DNA from: Cyclina sinensis
Lineage: Eukaryota > Mollusca > Bivalvia > Venerida > Veneridae
Direction of reading: 5' to 3'
Assembly: GCA_012932295.1 (NCBI GenBank)
Contig: JAAONU010000001.1
Coordinates: 46,907,134 to 46,971,133 of the forward strand
Length of the DNA stretch: 64,000 bases
Shown: piece after piece, positions 23,996 through 35,647 of the stretch
Position numbering within the stretch: the stretch's first letter is position 1
Layout: every line of letters starts with the position of its first letter
The notes under the pieces: generated by a model
The model's database searches: none
What the model was told of the DNA's origin: nothing
What the model saw: the letters and a program-made list of their open reading frames with translations, nothing else
Translations under genes and position numbers: made by a program

Positions 23996-25420
23996 TTTAA
24001 TGCCCCCGAAGGGAGACATATAGTTTTTGAATTGTCAGTCCGTCCGAAAACTTTAACATTGGCCATAACTTCCTTATTAGTAAATGGATTTACTTCATAC
24101 TTGGAAACACCATTTCTTTGGACAAGATCTTCCCTCTGACCTATATTTGTTTGACCTTGACCCCTGAATGACCTTCACCTTGAAGATCCAATTGTCCAAA
24201 AACTTTAACATTGACCATAACTTCCTTATTAGTAACACCCTTTTGGACAAGACCTTCCCACTGAACTATATTTACATGACCTTTTCCAGTAATGACTATT
24301 CAAAGCAAATGGTAGAAGTTCAGAGAAAGGCGATGGAATTAATAAAACGAAATTTAATATTCGTATTTGAAATGTCTTCTTAAACAAACTTACTACAAGT
24401 ACAAAAAGTCATTCACCTTGAATCTGAAAACCATGTCCTCTCTATAACTAGAATACTTTTTTTATACACAACGTTCAAACTATAGAGGATAGTTGCCCTT
24501 ATTGAGCAGAAGATCCCTATTGTTTAGGGTAAGTAGGTCATAGGTCAAGGTCACTGTTACCATGAACTTGAAGACCATGTTCGCTCAATAACTCTGGTAC
24601 CATTTGGTCTACAACTTCCAAACGGCATATGATGGTTCCTGTTTTTGAGTAGAAAACATTTTTTTCCGGGGTGGGGGGGGGAGGGTTAGGAGGTGAATGG
24701 TCAAGGTCACTGTAACCTTGAATTTTGTAACCATGTTCGCTCAATAACTAGAGTATCCATCAAACTTCATAGGCTGATTGTCCTTATTAAGTAGAAGATC
24801 CCAATTGTTTTTTGAGTCAATAGGTCAAACGTCAGGGTCACGAACACCTTCAATTTAAAACTAAAGAACGCTTTGGCCTACAGTCCTTATATTTGTATGG
24901 AAGGTTAGTCAAGACTGGTGATTAACCCGTTTTGATTTTAGGTCAGTAGGCCAAAAGTGACTCCGTCCATAGACCAGACTTTGCCCGATCTATTGATCTG
25001 ATCTGATTATCAATTCAATAACTCGAGTACCATTTCCCACAAGCATTAAACTTCATTGTTGAGTAAAAGGGTCTTATTGTTTTTGTTTTGGGGTCAGTAA
25101 GTGAAAGGTCAAGGTCACCGTCACCTTTAATCTGAAAACCATGTTCACTCTATAACACGAGTTCTTTCTTGACCCACAGTTTGTCCATTCAATAACTAGT
25201 GAACTCTTTGGCATACAGTCTTCAAATTTGAGGGAGACTGGTCATGACCAGTAGCTAACCCATTTTCATTTTAAGGTCATAGGTCAAGATCTTCATCACA
25301 AAAGCTGGTCTACAGTCTTCAGATTTGGTAGTGTTACTGGACATGACCTGTAGATAACTCATTTTAAGTTGGAGGTCAGTAGGTCAAGAGTCAAAATCAC
25401 GTTTAGAAATCCATGTAACA
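23996..25420. repeat. Dispersed repeat block with GGTCAAGGTCA words
   Basis: It starts with TGCCCCCGAAGGGAGACATA and TGTCAGTCCGTCCGAAAAC, followed by degenerate units carrying GTTCGCTCAATAACT (about 24580 and 24736, with variants near 25010, 25145 and 25190) and GGTCAAGGTCACTGT (about 24543, 24700 and 25110). The opening part is shared with 47.31-47.70 kb, and the unit words are shared with the 144-bp minisatellite at 2.8-4.0 kb. This looks like a widespread bivalve-type repeat. The Pro-rich minus-strand frame at 24538-24744 comes from a C/G-rich run and is not a gene. Confidence 0.75.
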
Positions 25421-25479
25421 CGAATTATTTATTGCCATCGGTGAGGGGGCATGTTTCACAAACATTTCTGATATTTAAC

Positions 25480-25862
25480 ATATTTGGTGTGAAGGCACCT
25501 ACAAATCTTCAAGTTAACATCTTAGATACATCGGAAAAGTTTGCAAACCTTATGAAAAGCCAAAACGCTAACAGGTTTAACATTTGACATTTAGCAAAAA
25601 CAAGATGAACTCTTCGGGTTACTTTTGACCCCGCTTTAAGGGTAACTTTGCTTTTACATTTACTTAGACTTTTATAAGTTCTTACTTGTTTCATGCAAAA
25701 ATTTAACGCCATTTATTTATTTTGTCGTCACCTATTGACCAACGATCCAATAATGGACTTGGAGTACACATACAGATTTAACACGATGACTAACTCAAAA
25801 GGTCCCAAGTTCGACGGATGGACAGAGAAAGAAAATTTAAATGCAAATACAGTTAACTTCAC
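25480..25862. repeat. Dispersed repeat, copy 2 (matches 19.27-19.76 kb)
   Basis: It shares ordered words with copy 1, including a GATACATCGGAAAAG variant, TTTAACATTTGACATTTAGC, GGGTTACTTTTGACCCCGC and GATGGACAGAGAAAGAAA. The frames across it differ between copies. Confidence 0.7.
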
Positions 25863-26010
25863 TTATAACGATATTGCTGGTAACGATATACCGCTTCTAA
25901 CGATGCTGTTGCCGCGGTCCTAACTCAAGCATTCTTTATTCAATATGCACTCTGCATGTAACGATATCGGATGTTGCGATATTTCGGATGTAACGATGCG
26001 GGGTTTTTTT
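25863..26010. repeat. TAACGATAT-rich repeat end (also at 38.93-39.0 kb)
   Basis: TAACGATATTGC, TAACGATATACC, GTAACGATATCGGATG and GGATGTAACGATGCGGGG lie within 150 bp, with a GCGGTCC word. A matching cluster (CGGATGTAACGATATCCGGA, then GGCGGTCCCTTGAATATCG) is at 38934-38994, just upstream of TLR-B. This pattern suggests the end of a small inverted-repeat transposon, but I could not define both termini. Confidence 0.45.
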
Positions 26011-26374
26011 GGTCCCTCGTGCAGAATTTTCCATTTAGTGAGATATTTAGCGGCGTAAAAGGTGTCAATGATCGTTGCTTAAATGATTAAGAGTAATTGC
26101 TCAAATTATCGGAGAAACAATCGTAATATAAACATTTGAACACAAAAGCGCCACTCATGATGCGATAAATGATTTGAGTCACTATTTCTCCCTACCTGTA
26201 CAGGTATTTGCAGCATGTATTATTCAAGGTTTCAAGTGTATTGGCATAATCAGCAATGTAACATTGCCTTTGGCCATTTACAAATCATTATATGGCAAAG
26301 ACATTCAATCAAACATAAATTAATACAAATTCAAAACAATATGTATTCAGCAAAAAGCAAAGAGTTTTAAGATA

Positions 26375-29300
26375 TTATGAAACAGCTAAGATTTCAAAGG
26401 TACGTTTTTGTATCACAAAAGCTTCTTTGATGAACTTACCTAAGTTGGTTACCATCTTTTTATTATTCTTTGATATAAGTTTGTTGAATTTCTGCATAGT
26501 TGGCCATGAAATATTTCCTAAATATTTTGTTCTAGCAGCACTGTACATACTACAACAAAGTATAAAATGGTACACTGACTCAACAACATTTTGGTTACAT
26601 AATCTACATAGTCGATGTTCTCTAGGTAATCCATTAAATCTACTAATTTCAATTTCTAAATCACGTGAACTCAATCTTAGTCTTGTAAAACACTTTCTTA
26701 AATCGTCATTAACAATATTCGTTAAATAAGACTCCAACCCAAAGTCTGTTTTAAAGTTACAAAAATAGTCTAGTTTAGGCACCTATTTTACATTAACAAT
26801 CCATTCTTGTATATATTGATCACGTGCTCTACGTTTCAAAGTATATAGGTAATTTCTGTTTACATCAAAGTTTGTACGAATATTTGTAAAACCCATATGG
26901 TCAATAATAGAAATAATACGTGATGCCCAACAACTTCCATTAACATTTTGACATAAGTCTGTATACATAACATTTATAGGTGTACCAATGGTTTTCTTTA
27001 TTTCTAACCAGAACTTAGATCTCTCTTTTAAATGACAGACATTGGGTATCTACCCAGTTCACCTAATACGGCATTGTTGGGAGTTTGTTGCTTTATACCG
27101 AGCATATATTTGCAAAACCGTAAGCGAAGTTTGTCAACCTCTTTATAATTGTATACTTTCCAAACTTCAGACCCATATAATAGTCCGGCTTGTGATAGTG
27201 GTACTGCATTAGTACTGCAGTACTTTTGGCCAAGTACTGGTACTGTACTGCATTACTTGGAAAAAATTTGGCAAATACTGGTACTGGTACTGCATTACTC
27301 TTACAAAAATTGGTACTGGTTCTGCGGTACTTTAGCAGTATTTCATTTTTTTCTCAAATTTTAGCAAATTTTCTGTTTAAAATATGGACACATTAAGGTC
27401 AGTAGTCATAAACCTATATTGAAAATCATAGAAGTCTCTTTGTTTCAGCTATTATTACATTTTTATATATAGTTTTTTGCAATCAAATTAAACAAACACA
27501 TTTTATTTTATGCCTACCAATGAAATATAGGGAAATATCAGTGAGATAAAAATGATAATCCACTGTTTTGAATCAGTGAAATTACCATTTTGATAATCCA
27601 CTGTTTGTGCCGGAACTACTTTTTTATCAAGGCTTGATGAAACTTCAGGAATTTCCCCACCACGTAAATACAAGAGAATCCGCTGTATTTCAGACAGTGA
27701 CAGCGAGTGAAATTTATTTACCTTGTTAAATCCAGTTATAATATTGAATTCCTGAGCCTAACTAGTTGTGAACAATGATGAAATTCGCCATAAATTATTT
27801 AAAATGTCTGATTTGATTACATAACTCACATGGACAATATCCAGTATGGCCGACTTTCAATTCAATAGATTGAATATTACTCGGTATTAATCCGCTTGTG
27901 TGTGCGCCACGAGTGAAAATATAAACATATGGTGTTCACGAGATGAAATAAATTCTCATCTTCCACAAAAACAAACAAATATCCTCCATATAATAATTAT
28001 CATAATAAATCTGATATAGTGGGGTTACTAATAGAAACAGTTGAAAAATGTTAACAGCACAATCGTAATTAGTAACATAACAGAAGTAAATCACTGCAAT
28101 ATGTCTTAAGGGTAAATTTGATTATTTGTATAAGGTTTTTTAATGGTCAAGTAAATAGTGATTGGTGAGCTGTTGTCAACAACACTACACATGCAGAACA
28201 TCTGATATAGCATAATCATTTTGTTGCCCATTTTGTTATAATAAATTAAGTTGTCATTACGGAGGGTAATGTTAAAATGAAATGAAGTGAACAGTATTAG
28301 AATAAAGTATATAAACTAAAACCAGGAGAATAGAAATGAGTTGGATTAATTTCTTTAAACTACAATGTACCTGAAAATACGGATGGAAATTTTAAAGCAC
28401 GGTGTATGCACTGTCCCTCGCAGATTTCAGAGTCACTGACAGTATCCTCCAACTTCATCAAACATTTGAAGGTAAGTACATATTTGTATACCATATGCAA
28501 AATAGCAAAATGAATTGATCAGCTATATTAATTTTAAACAGCAACTTTCAATGTGTATCTTTTGAAATGGAATTGAATTTTATTACAATTTTCTCTATAT
28601 CATGATAGTTTTAATACTAGCTGCATACAGTTTCTGTTGTTATAATTGCTATTGTCTTCTTTTCTAAAAGGTGATAAATTGTTGCAAATAACAATGACAT
28701 TGAAGAGTTATTATGGACAAAAGGTTGAAGTTATACTATAGTGTTGTTTTAACACAGAAATAGTCAAGTCTTCATTTAGGAATGGTTTGAAGATGTCAGC
28801 ATAATAAATTTATTAAGTAGTATACATACTTTGTCTTTAAATATGCTTTTAATATTATGTAAAGGATTATAAATTCTACAGTTACACAGAAAAGTACTAG
28901 TACTGGTACTGCAGCACTTTCACCAGATGAAGTACTGGTACTGCAGTACTTGCTGAAAATCTAGTACTGGTACTGGTACAGGTACTGCCCATATGGGCAA
29001 GTACTGGTACTGGTACTTAAGTAATAGACCCAAGTACTGGTCACAAGCCTGATAATAGTATAGGAACAATCATAGCATCAAATAAAGATAATTTTGTTTT
29101 AACATCGAGCTTCACTTTATCAAACAAAGACAGAAGATTATTATAAGCTCGCAATGCTTGGACATACAGTGCTTTTACAGCTCCAGTCCTTGTTCCAGTA
29201 TCGGTAAACTTTATTCCTAAATATGTAAAACTATCAACTTGTTCAACTTTTTCACCGTTTATATAAAAAATCCCGATTAACATTTTGTCTTCTTTTCTCA

Positions 29301-29775
29301 AATATATCTATTTAAGTTTTATTGACATTTATCTTCAGGCTCCATTTTTCAGAATATTGATACACACTATCTATTTGCGTCTGTAAGCTGTTAGCATCCG
29401 TTGTAAATAGTACTATATTATCGGCAAACAGGATGAAATACCTAGACAATAGTTCAAAATCTTTATGACTCAAAGTCTAAGTTTGTAGAAATGTCATTTA
29501 TAAACAGGATAAACAATATCGGAGACAAGGGCTCCCCTTGTTTTAAACCGATTGTTACACTAAAGAAAACAGAAAATTGCATAGTACTAGATGATTTGGC
29601 ACAAGACTGGACATCACAGTATATCCGTTTTTATCATGTTTGTCATTTTGCAGCTAATCCCAGATTGTATGAGCTTAGCCCATAAAGCATCTCTATTAAC
29701 TGTATCAAAAGCTCTTTGGTATATTTTACTGGACTCTCAAAATCGAAAAAGAAAACTTTTGGATCTAGAATCTAA
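26375..29775 (-). mobile_element. 5'-truncated non-LTR retrotransposon (LINE), split by a hAT insertion
   Basis: Read from 29775 down to 26375 on the minus strand, the order is that of a LINE ORF2. There are reverse-transcriptase pieces with AFDTVNRDALWAKLIQSG (about 29735-29670), a KQGEPLSPILFILFIND-like segment (about 29560-29500) and an FADN catalytic box region (about 29430). These are followed by VDSFTYLGIKFTDTGT (about 29230), a SEVW stretch near 27160 and a C-terminal zinc-binding region, RLCRLCNQNVVESVYHF (about 26600-26550), ending at the stop near 26378. The 5' half (endonuclease) is absent, as is usual for truncated LINE insertions. Several frameshifts are present, and position 4 of the catalytic box is Asn, not Asp, so it is inactive. 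A jockey/CR1-like clade is likely but not resolved. The sequence is interrupted at 27185-29051. Confidence 0.85.
27185..29051 (+). mobile_element. hAT-type DNA transposon remnant with 8-bp target-site duplication
   Basis: ATAATAGT at 27177-27184 is repeated exactly at 29052-29059. Between them the element starts CCGGCTTGTGA and ends TCACAAGCCTG, inverted repeats with one mismatch. Removing the element and one ATAATAGT restores continuity of the LINE reading frame, which confirms the boundaries. An 8-bp duplication is the hallmark of the hAT superfamily. At about 28385-28471 on the plus strand an exon-like segment encodes CMHCPSQISESLTVSSNF followed by a His, the pattern of a BED zinc finger, and it is followed at once by a splice donor (GTAAGTACA). 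No catalytic transposase region remains, so the 1867-bp copy is non-autonomous. Both subterminal regions (27190-27340 and 28895-29040) are packed with AGTACTGGTACTG words, probable transposase-binding sites. Confidence 0.9.
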
Positions 29776-30098
29776 ATTGATGTGAAGTTGATAAAGGAAT
29801 TTGAAAAAAAGATTTATACTGCTGCTGACTTCGGAATAAAACATTATTCACTTGGTACAATTTAAAAATGATCAGAATACTATTGTTAAAGCGTATAAAT
29901 GAAATGGAAAGGTATGGAGTAGCCACACATAAGTGAAAGTGCGTGTTGTTGATTAAAACAGAACTTAATTTTCTCTGCTATGGTTATTGACTTGATAACT
30001 TCTACTGTAAATTTTGTATAAAACTTAACATGCATATACATTTAGTTGCAAAAAGAATAAATGTATCGAATAAATCTGATTCGGAACCTATTTTATAT
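29776..30098. other. Spacer between LINE fragment and LTR element
   Basis: AT-rich, with no feature recognised. It ends in ATAT, which is also found directly after the 3' LTR. Confidence 0.5.
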
Positions 30099-30399
30099 TG
30101 TTGTAATGTACTAAACAGCAACTTGTAGTCGTCAATAAAAAACTGCTTTCGGGTAAAATATCTTTGAAACCGTATTTACAGAATAAATTGACAACCTGGG
30201 TAAACTTAGTTGAAGTTACAAATTATTATTCAATTGTATGTGTTCTTCCTTTTTAAACCAGGACGTCAAAATTATGGTATATATACTGAGAAGAACTTTG
30301 GGTCAGGAGTCAAAAATAAACCTGCTTGACCAGATCTGTATTCTTGTTTTTAAGTTCCCAAGCTAGCAAACAAAGTAGCTTAGACCTAGCAGGGTAACA
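30099..30399 (+). repeat. 5' long terminal repeat
   Basis: TG...CA termini. It differs from the 3' LTR by about ten substitutions and by small indels, including a 6-7-bp gap near 30262. AATAAA-like words (for example near 30316) could serve polyadenylation. Confidence 0.95.
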
Positions 30400-30437
30400 A
30401 TTGGTGGAGAATCCAAATCAAGATCGCATTACCTCTC

Positions 30438-31440
30438 ATGCTTCCATTCCGCCTGCGTTCTGAAGCAAAAGCCAGCAGACACCAAAAAAGAACTGACACA
30501 AAAGACAGCTCCGATATCAAGTGTGAAGTGTCAAGGTCTACAGGAAGAGAATTCAGGATGTCTCAAGGTAATGACTCTACATTATTGCCTAAGTTTATTG
30601 TGGGAATGGAGCCTTTTTCATGGCTTGAAAGGTGGGAAAGCTACATGAAGCTTGTAAAAAAGCCTAAAAAAGAGGAAAAACCAGAATGGTTTGCACTCTA
30701 TTTAGGGGACGGTCTTCCATCGAAATGGTTTTTAGGGCTTTCCGCAGATCAGAAGGCCTGATTTACTGAAATTCGAAAATCTTTCATAGATAATTTTGTT
30801 AAGAGAGACACAGATAGGTTTACCGTTTTAAGCCAGTTGGCAAATAGGAAACAAAGGTCAAATGAGCCAGGTTTAGAATTTTTGTCAACTATGCAGCATC
30901 AGGCTAATATCCACAAAATTGAGGACGATGCTCTCATAAATTATTTAGTTCAAAATTTTCTGCCTTAATTTCAACAAGATGTGATTAAAGCTAATCCTTA
31001 AACTTTACCAGAAGTCATCCAAATTGCTAAGAATTCAGAAGCAGCTTTTAATATTTCAAAAACAACTACAAACCCGCAAACAGAAACTGTCAATGCTTTA
31101 GTAGACGTTTTAAGATACGAATTTGGGTCATTGACAGCAAAAGTAGACCACATCTTACAGACTATTGCTTCCATTCAAAAGCAAGAATTCAAACACATAG
31201 GTCAAAACTCACGACACTACCAAAGGAAAGACAGTAATTTTATTAAAACTAGACAACTGACATCTCAAACACACAATCAATAGAGAATAACTTTCACAAA
31301 GCACACAGGGATTACAAATGTTTTTCATGTGACAGCACAGACCATTTCAGGCAAGATTGCCCACACAAAAACAAAGTTTGTAATTTTTGCAAAAAGGAAG
31401 GTCACCTCCAAAGAGCATGCTTAAAACTAAAATCCCAATA
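30438..31440 (+). pseudogene. gag-like gene of the LTR element, interrupted
   Basis: The frame opens upstream of 30438. The likely initiator is the ATG at 30558, in frame with the capsid-like region (GMEPFSWLERWESYMKL). The first stop is at about 30759, and further in-frame stops follow near 30966, 30999 and 31281. Two CCHC zinc knuckles (C-x2-C-x4-H-x4-C twice) lie at 31319-31430 and mark the nucleocapsid end. A good splice-donor sequence, CAAGGTAATG, sits right after the third codon from the ATG (see findings). The product would have packaged the element's RNA. It is dead here. Confidence 0.85.
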
Positions 31441-31474
31441 GGGATTCTCGCCTGTCAGCGAAAAAGGGACCTCG

Positions 31475-34400
31475 TTGAATAGGCTTTACAGACAAAATGC
31501 ATCTAAGTCTCAAGTCATTTCATCTGTAAATTTTTCTGCAAATATAGAATCAAACATGATTATACACATGAATTCCATTAAAAAATTAGCGTTAGTAGAT
31601 TCAGATGCAAGTATTTCCTGCATATCCGCGTCCCTATTCCATAAGATGATGATTGATAAATCTAAACTTCAACCTTCTAAATATGCAAAAGTGTACGGCG
31701 TAGGTTGGGAAGTCCTCAATGTTATTGGTTGCCTACAACTTGATCTCAGTATTACAGGTCACTCATTCAAACATGAATTTCATGTTTTTAAACGTTTACA
31801 TAATGACATTATACTCGGCCTAGACTTTTTGAAGGCAAATAAGTGTGTTGTTAACTTTGACAAAAATGTTCTACAAATATCTGACAAAGATAATTGTAAA
31901 TTACAAGACAAAAATCAAACATTTAACATAGGTGTAGCAAGAGCACTTTTCGATGTAACTTTAGAACCAGGTTGTCAAACTGGTTTCCCTGTCTCATTAT
32001 CGCATGTACCTCACAATGTCATAGCTCTGCTTGAACCCGTGTCAACCTTTGCTAATAACATGCAAGTGGCCGGGTCTAGATGTTTGATACAATCTAAAAA
32101 CGGAAAGGCAAATTATGTTGTTCTTAACCCAATGCCATATGCAGTAAAGATAAAGAGATCTCACATTGTTGGCAAACTATTTCCTGTAGAATGTGCTACA
32201 AGGATTGATGACAGTGGCTGTGATGGTGAGTACACTAATATTTCTAACATGTCAGTCGACGAAGAACAAAAAAACATACAGCTTGCAAAGGACTTGGACA
32301 TTGACCTAAGTAATACAATTCTGACGAGCGAACAAAGGACTAAATTACTTGTACTTATAGGAAAAAATTCAGATATATTTGCAAAAGATTATTCTCACCT
32401 GGGATGTACAAATGTTCATTTTCATAGGATTGATACGTTAGATAACCCTACACATAGGCAACGACCATACAGACAAACTCCACAAGCCCAAGAGCAGATA
32501 GATAAGCATATCAAAACAATGCTCGAAAACGATATTATCGAAGAAAGCAACTCTGTTTGGGGTTCACCTGTTGTACTTTGCAAAAAAGAAAAATGGTCAA
32601 ACACGGTTTGCTATTGATTACAGAGGACTGAACAAACTTACTCAGCCTCTTTATTTCCCAATTCCCCAGTTTGAAGAGGTCGTAGACAGTGTTGGCAACG
32701 CAAGGGCAACAATTTTTAGTGCTCTAGATTTGAAAAGTTCTTTCTGGCAAATCCCACTAGATGAAAGTACTGCCCATTAAACTGCATTTGTTACACAAAA
32801 TAACTGTTATCAGTTTAAAAGGGTTCCGTTTGGCCTCATGAATGCCCCAATGGCTTTTCAATGTGTAATGTCAAGAGTTTTGTCAAACCTAAGTTTCAAA
32901 TTCTGTCTAATATACATCGATGACATTCTCTACTATTCAAAAGATTTTGAAACACATTTGCAACATCTAGGCACTATTTTTGACAGGTTAAGAATTGCAA
33001 ATTTGCGACTGAATCCACTCAAATGTCAATTTGGTCTTCAAAAAGTCGAATACCTTGGTCACTTCCTATCAAAAGATGGAGCTGAAGTAAATCCCAAAAC
33101 CACTGAGGTCATTAACACATTTCCATTCCCAAGAACAGTGAAACAGGTCAGATCATTCCTTGGACTGTGCAATTTCTTTAGAAAATTTGTCAAGAATTTC
33201 TGCAAAATTTCTGCAAAACAAACTGCTATGCAACGATGCAAAATTCAAATGGACAGATGACTGCAATAAAGCATTCAGAGAATTGAAAAACAGGTTAATA
33301 TCACCCCCAGTTTTGTCACTACCGGACATGTCAAAACCTTTTAGAATTACTGTCGATGCTTGCAAGACCGGTATAGGTTTTTTCTTGTCCCAGCTCGACA
33401 GCTCTGGCAAGGAACAGGTCATAAGTTACAATGGTAGAGGTTTACGTAAGCATGAAGTCAATTGGGCTATCACAGAACTGGAATGCCTTGCTGTTGTAGA
33501 AGCCGTAAAAACCTATCATACATATGTAGCAAATAGTGAATTTACCGTCCTTACGGAACACAGAGGCTTGCAATGGTTGAAAGATGTAAAAAACCAACAA
33601 GGTAGGTTACACAGATGGAGTGTCAAACTGGCGCAATACAACTACAAAATTGAACATAAACCAGGTTCGGCAAACACAGTTGCAGATGCTTTATCAAGGC
33701 GTGATTACAACGATGAGGTTGGCACTAGTACATCTAATGATGTTCAGGTGACTTCAGTGCAATCAGAAACTGATACAACCAGCATTCAAACAAACACTTT
33801 AAAAGGTACGTATTCTCTTGAAATCCAATTTGAATACCAGCCTACATACATAGCCACAGTCGCATTCCTTAGACCTGTCACTTCGGACAATAATGATCTT
33901 ATCATGCCTGTTACAAGCCCTGAGATAGACAACGTCACACAACCAGATATATCCTCTGCTCAGTGGCAATGCGCTGACTTCAACCCGATATTAGAATATC
34001 TAGTAAATGATACATTGCCAACAGACCAGGCACAAGCTACTAAAGTAGTAGCAGCAATATGCCATTGTTGATGATATTCTTTATCACTTTTACACTGTAC
34101 GTGCCCGAGGCGTTCCTGCAAGTTTACAAAAGGTAAGACAACTCGCAGTCCCTACAGATCTTAGAAAAGACATTCTTAAATGCTATCATGATTGTCCTGG
34201 TGGTGCTCACCTTGCCTTTGACAAATGCTTTTCTGCTATTCGCGCCAAGTACTTCTGGCCGAAAATGTGGTCCGACACCCAGCAATACGTCAAATCTTGT
34301 GACCCTTGTCAAAGAGCAACTCGTAATTACTCTAATCATAGAGCACCACTCACTCCCATGCCTATTACGGAACCATTTGGTACTGTGCACATTGATGTTC

Positions 34401-35457
34401 TAGGCCCATTGATTGAAACACCTGAAGGTTTTAAGTATATTCTGTCTGTAGTCGACAGCTTTACTGGTTGGATTGAATGTTTTCCTATGAAAAACCAGCA
34501 AAGTGATACGATAGCTTGGCTATTGTACACTGAAATTTTCCGCAGGTACGGTAGTCCTTTGCAAATTATAAGTGACCAGGGCTCAAATTTTATGTCTAAA
34601 CTAGTTCAGTCTCTCTGTGAGTTGTTTAAAGTAAAAAGGCACAGAACATCTGCTTATCATCCCATGAGCAATTGAAGGGTTGAGGTTATGAACAGCAGCT
34701 TAGGTAAGTGTTTAAGAGCATATTGCCAAGCACATCAAGAAAATTGGAGTATTTATCTGGTGTACTTATGGCATTACGTATGACACAGAACTCGACAACT
34801 AAATTTTCACCTTTTCAAATGGTTTTTGGCAGGATAATGAGACATCCAATCGACCATGCTTTGATACCAAAGGATAATATAAGTAAAAATGCCAGAGAAC
34901 ATTTAACAGAAATTCAAAACGCACACAAAGTATGTCATAAGATAGCATCAGAAAGATATCTTGAGCAGAAAGATAAGCAAAAATGCTATTATGATAAAAA
35001 AGCTAAAATGCCATCTTTTAAAAAAGGCGACAAAGTTTTGCTTCAGAATGATATCTTAGAGATAGGAAAATCAAAGAAGCTTTGCCAAAAGTTTAAGGGA
35101 CCCTATCAAATTGTTCAACTGGGCCCAAACTGTACGTATAGGTTGCTAGACAATAATACTGATACAGTTCTACCATCGCTTATACTTGCAAATAGGTTAA
35201 AACTTTATCATGATAGAAACCTGCGTTCAAATCAACAAATTACCCACTCCTTCGGTGATATAATTGGTGTTTGAATCAGACACCAGTCCCAACAGTATAA
35301 AATTAAATGGTCTGATAATACCACCTCTTGGGAAACAGCAGACAATGTTCCCAACTACCTAAGGAAACAGTATCACAAAAGGTACACAAAACAAGGAAAG
35401 CGTAAGAAACGCTTAAGCAATCCTTACAAATACTTTAAACGTGGTGGTACCATGTAA
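31475..35457 (+). pseudogene. pol-like gene: protease, RT, RNase H, integrase, chromodomain-like end; broken
   Basis: Domains in order are as follows. An aspartic protease has its active-site loop reading VDSDAS at about 31597-31614, where the usual Gly after Asp-Ser/Thr is Asp. The reverse transcriptase runs from about 32455 to 33200 with YIDD at 32913-32924. RNase H (about 33260-33710) has its usual TDH motif reading TEH. The integrase zinc region is at about 34185-34320 and its core at about 34380-34690, with IDVLG and SDQGSNF holding the two Asp, and a glutamate after a stop near 34674. A C-terminal region ends in a chromodomain-like WSDNTTSWETADNVP stretch at about 35306-35350. The reading frame changes near 32600, 33200, 34070-34265 and 34675-34708, and there are stops near 32778 and 34673. 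A short internal duplication near 33190-33220 accompanies one frame change. The enzyme set is typical of Ty3/Gypsy. None of it can be functional as it stands. Confidence 0.93.
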
Positions 35458-35647
35458 TAGCATATATGCCAATAAGTAATAACGACTGTCAGGGTAAGCA
35501 ACCCATCTTCATTTTTTTATTAACCCTATATTTGAGAACTAATTTTCAGAACTTTTAATTAAGGACCTGATCACTCCTTTTTCTTCTGATAATTAGCCCT
35601 CGAACGCCGGCACAAAATCCTAAGATTTTTTTTTCTTTTAATTGTAG

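Noticed and set aside
24538..24744. Pro-rich minus-strand frame
   Set aside because: The Pro run is the complement of a G-run inside a dispersed repeat.
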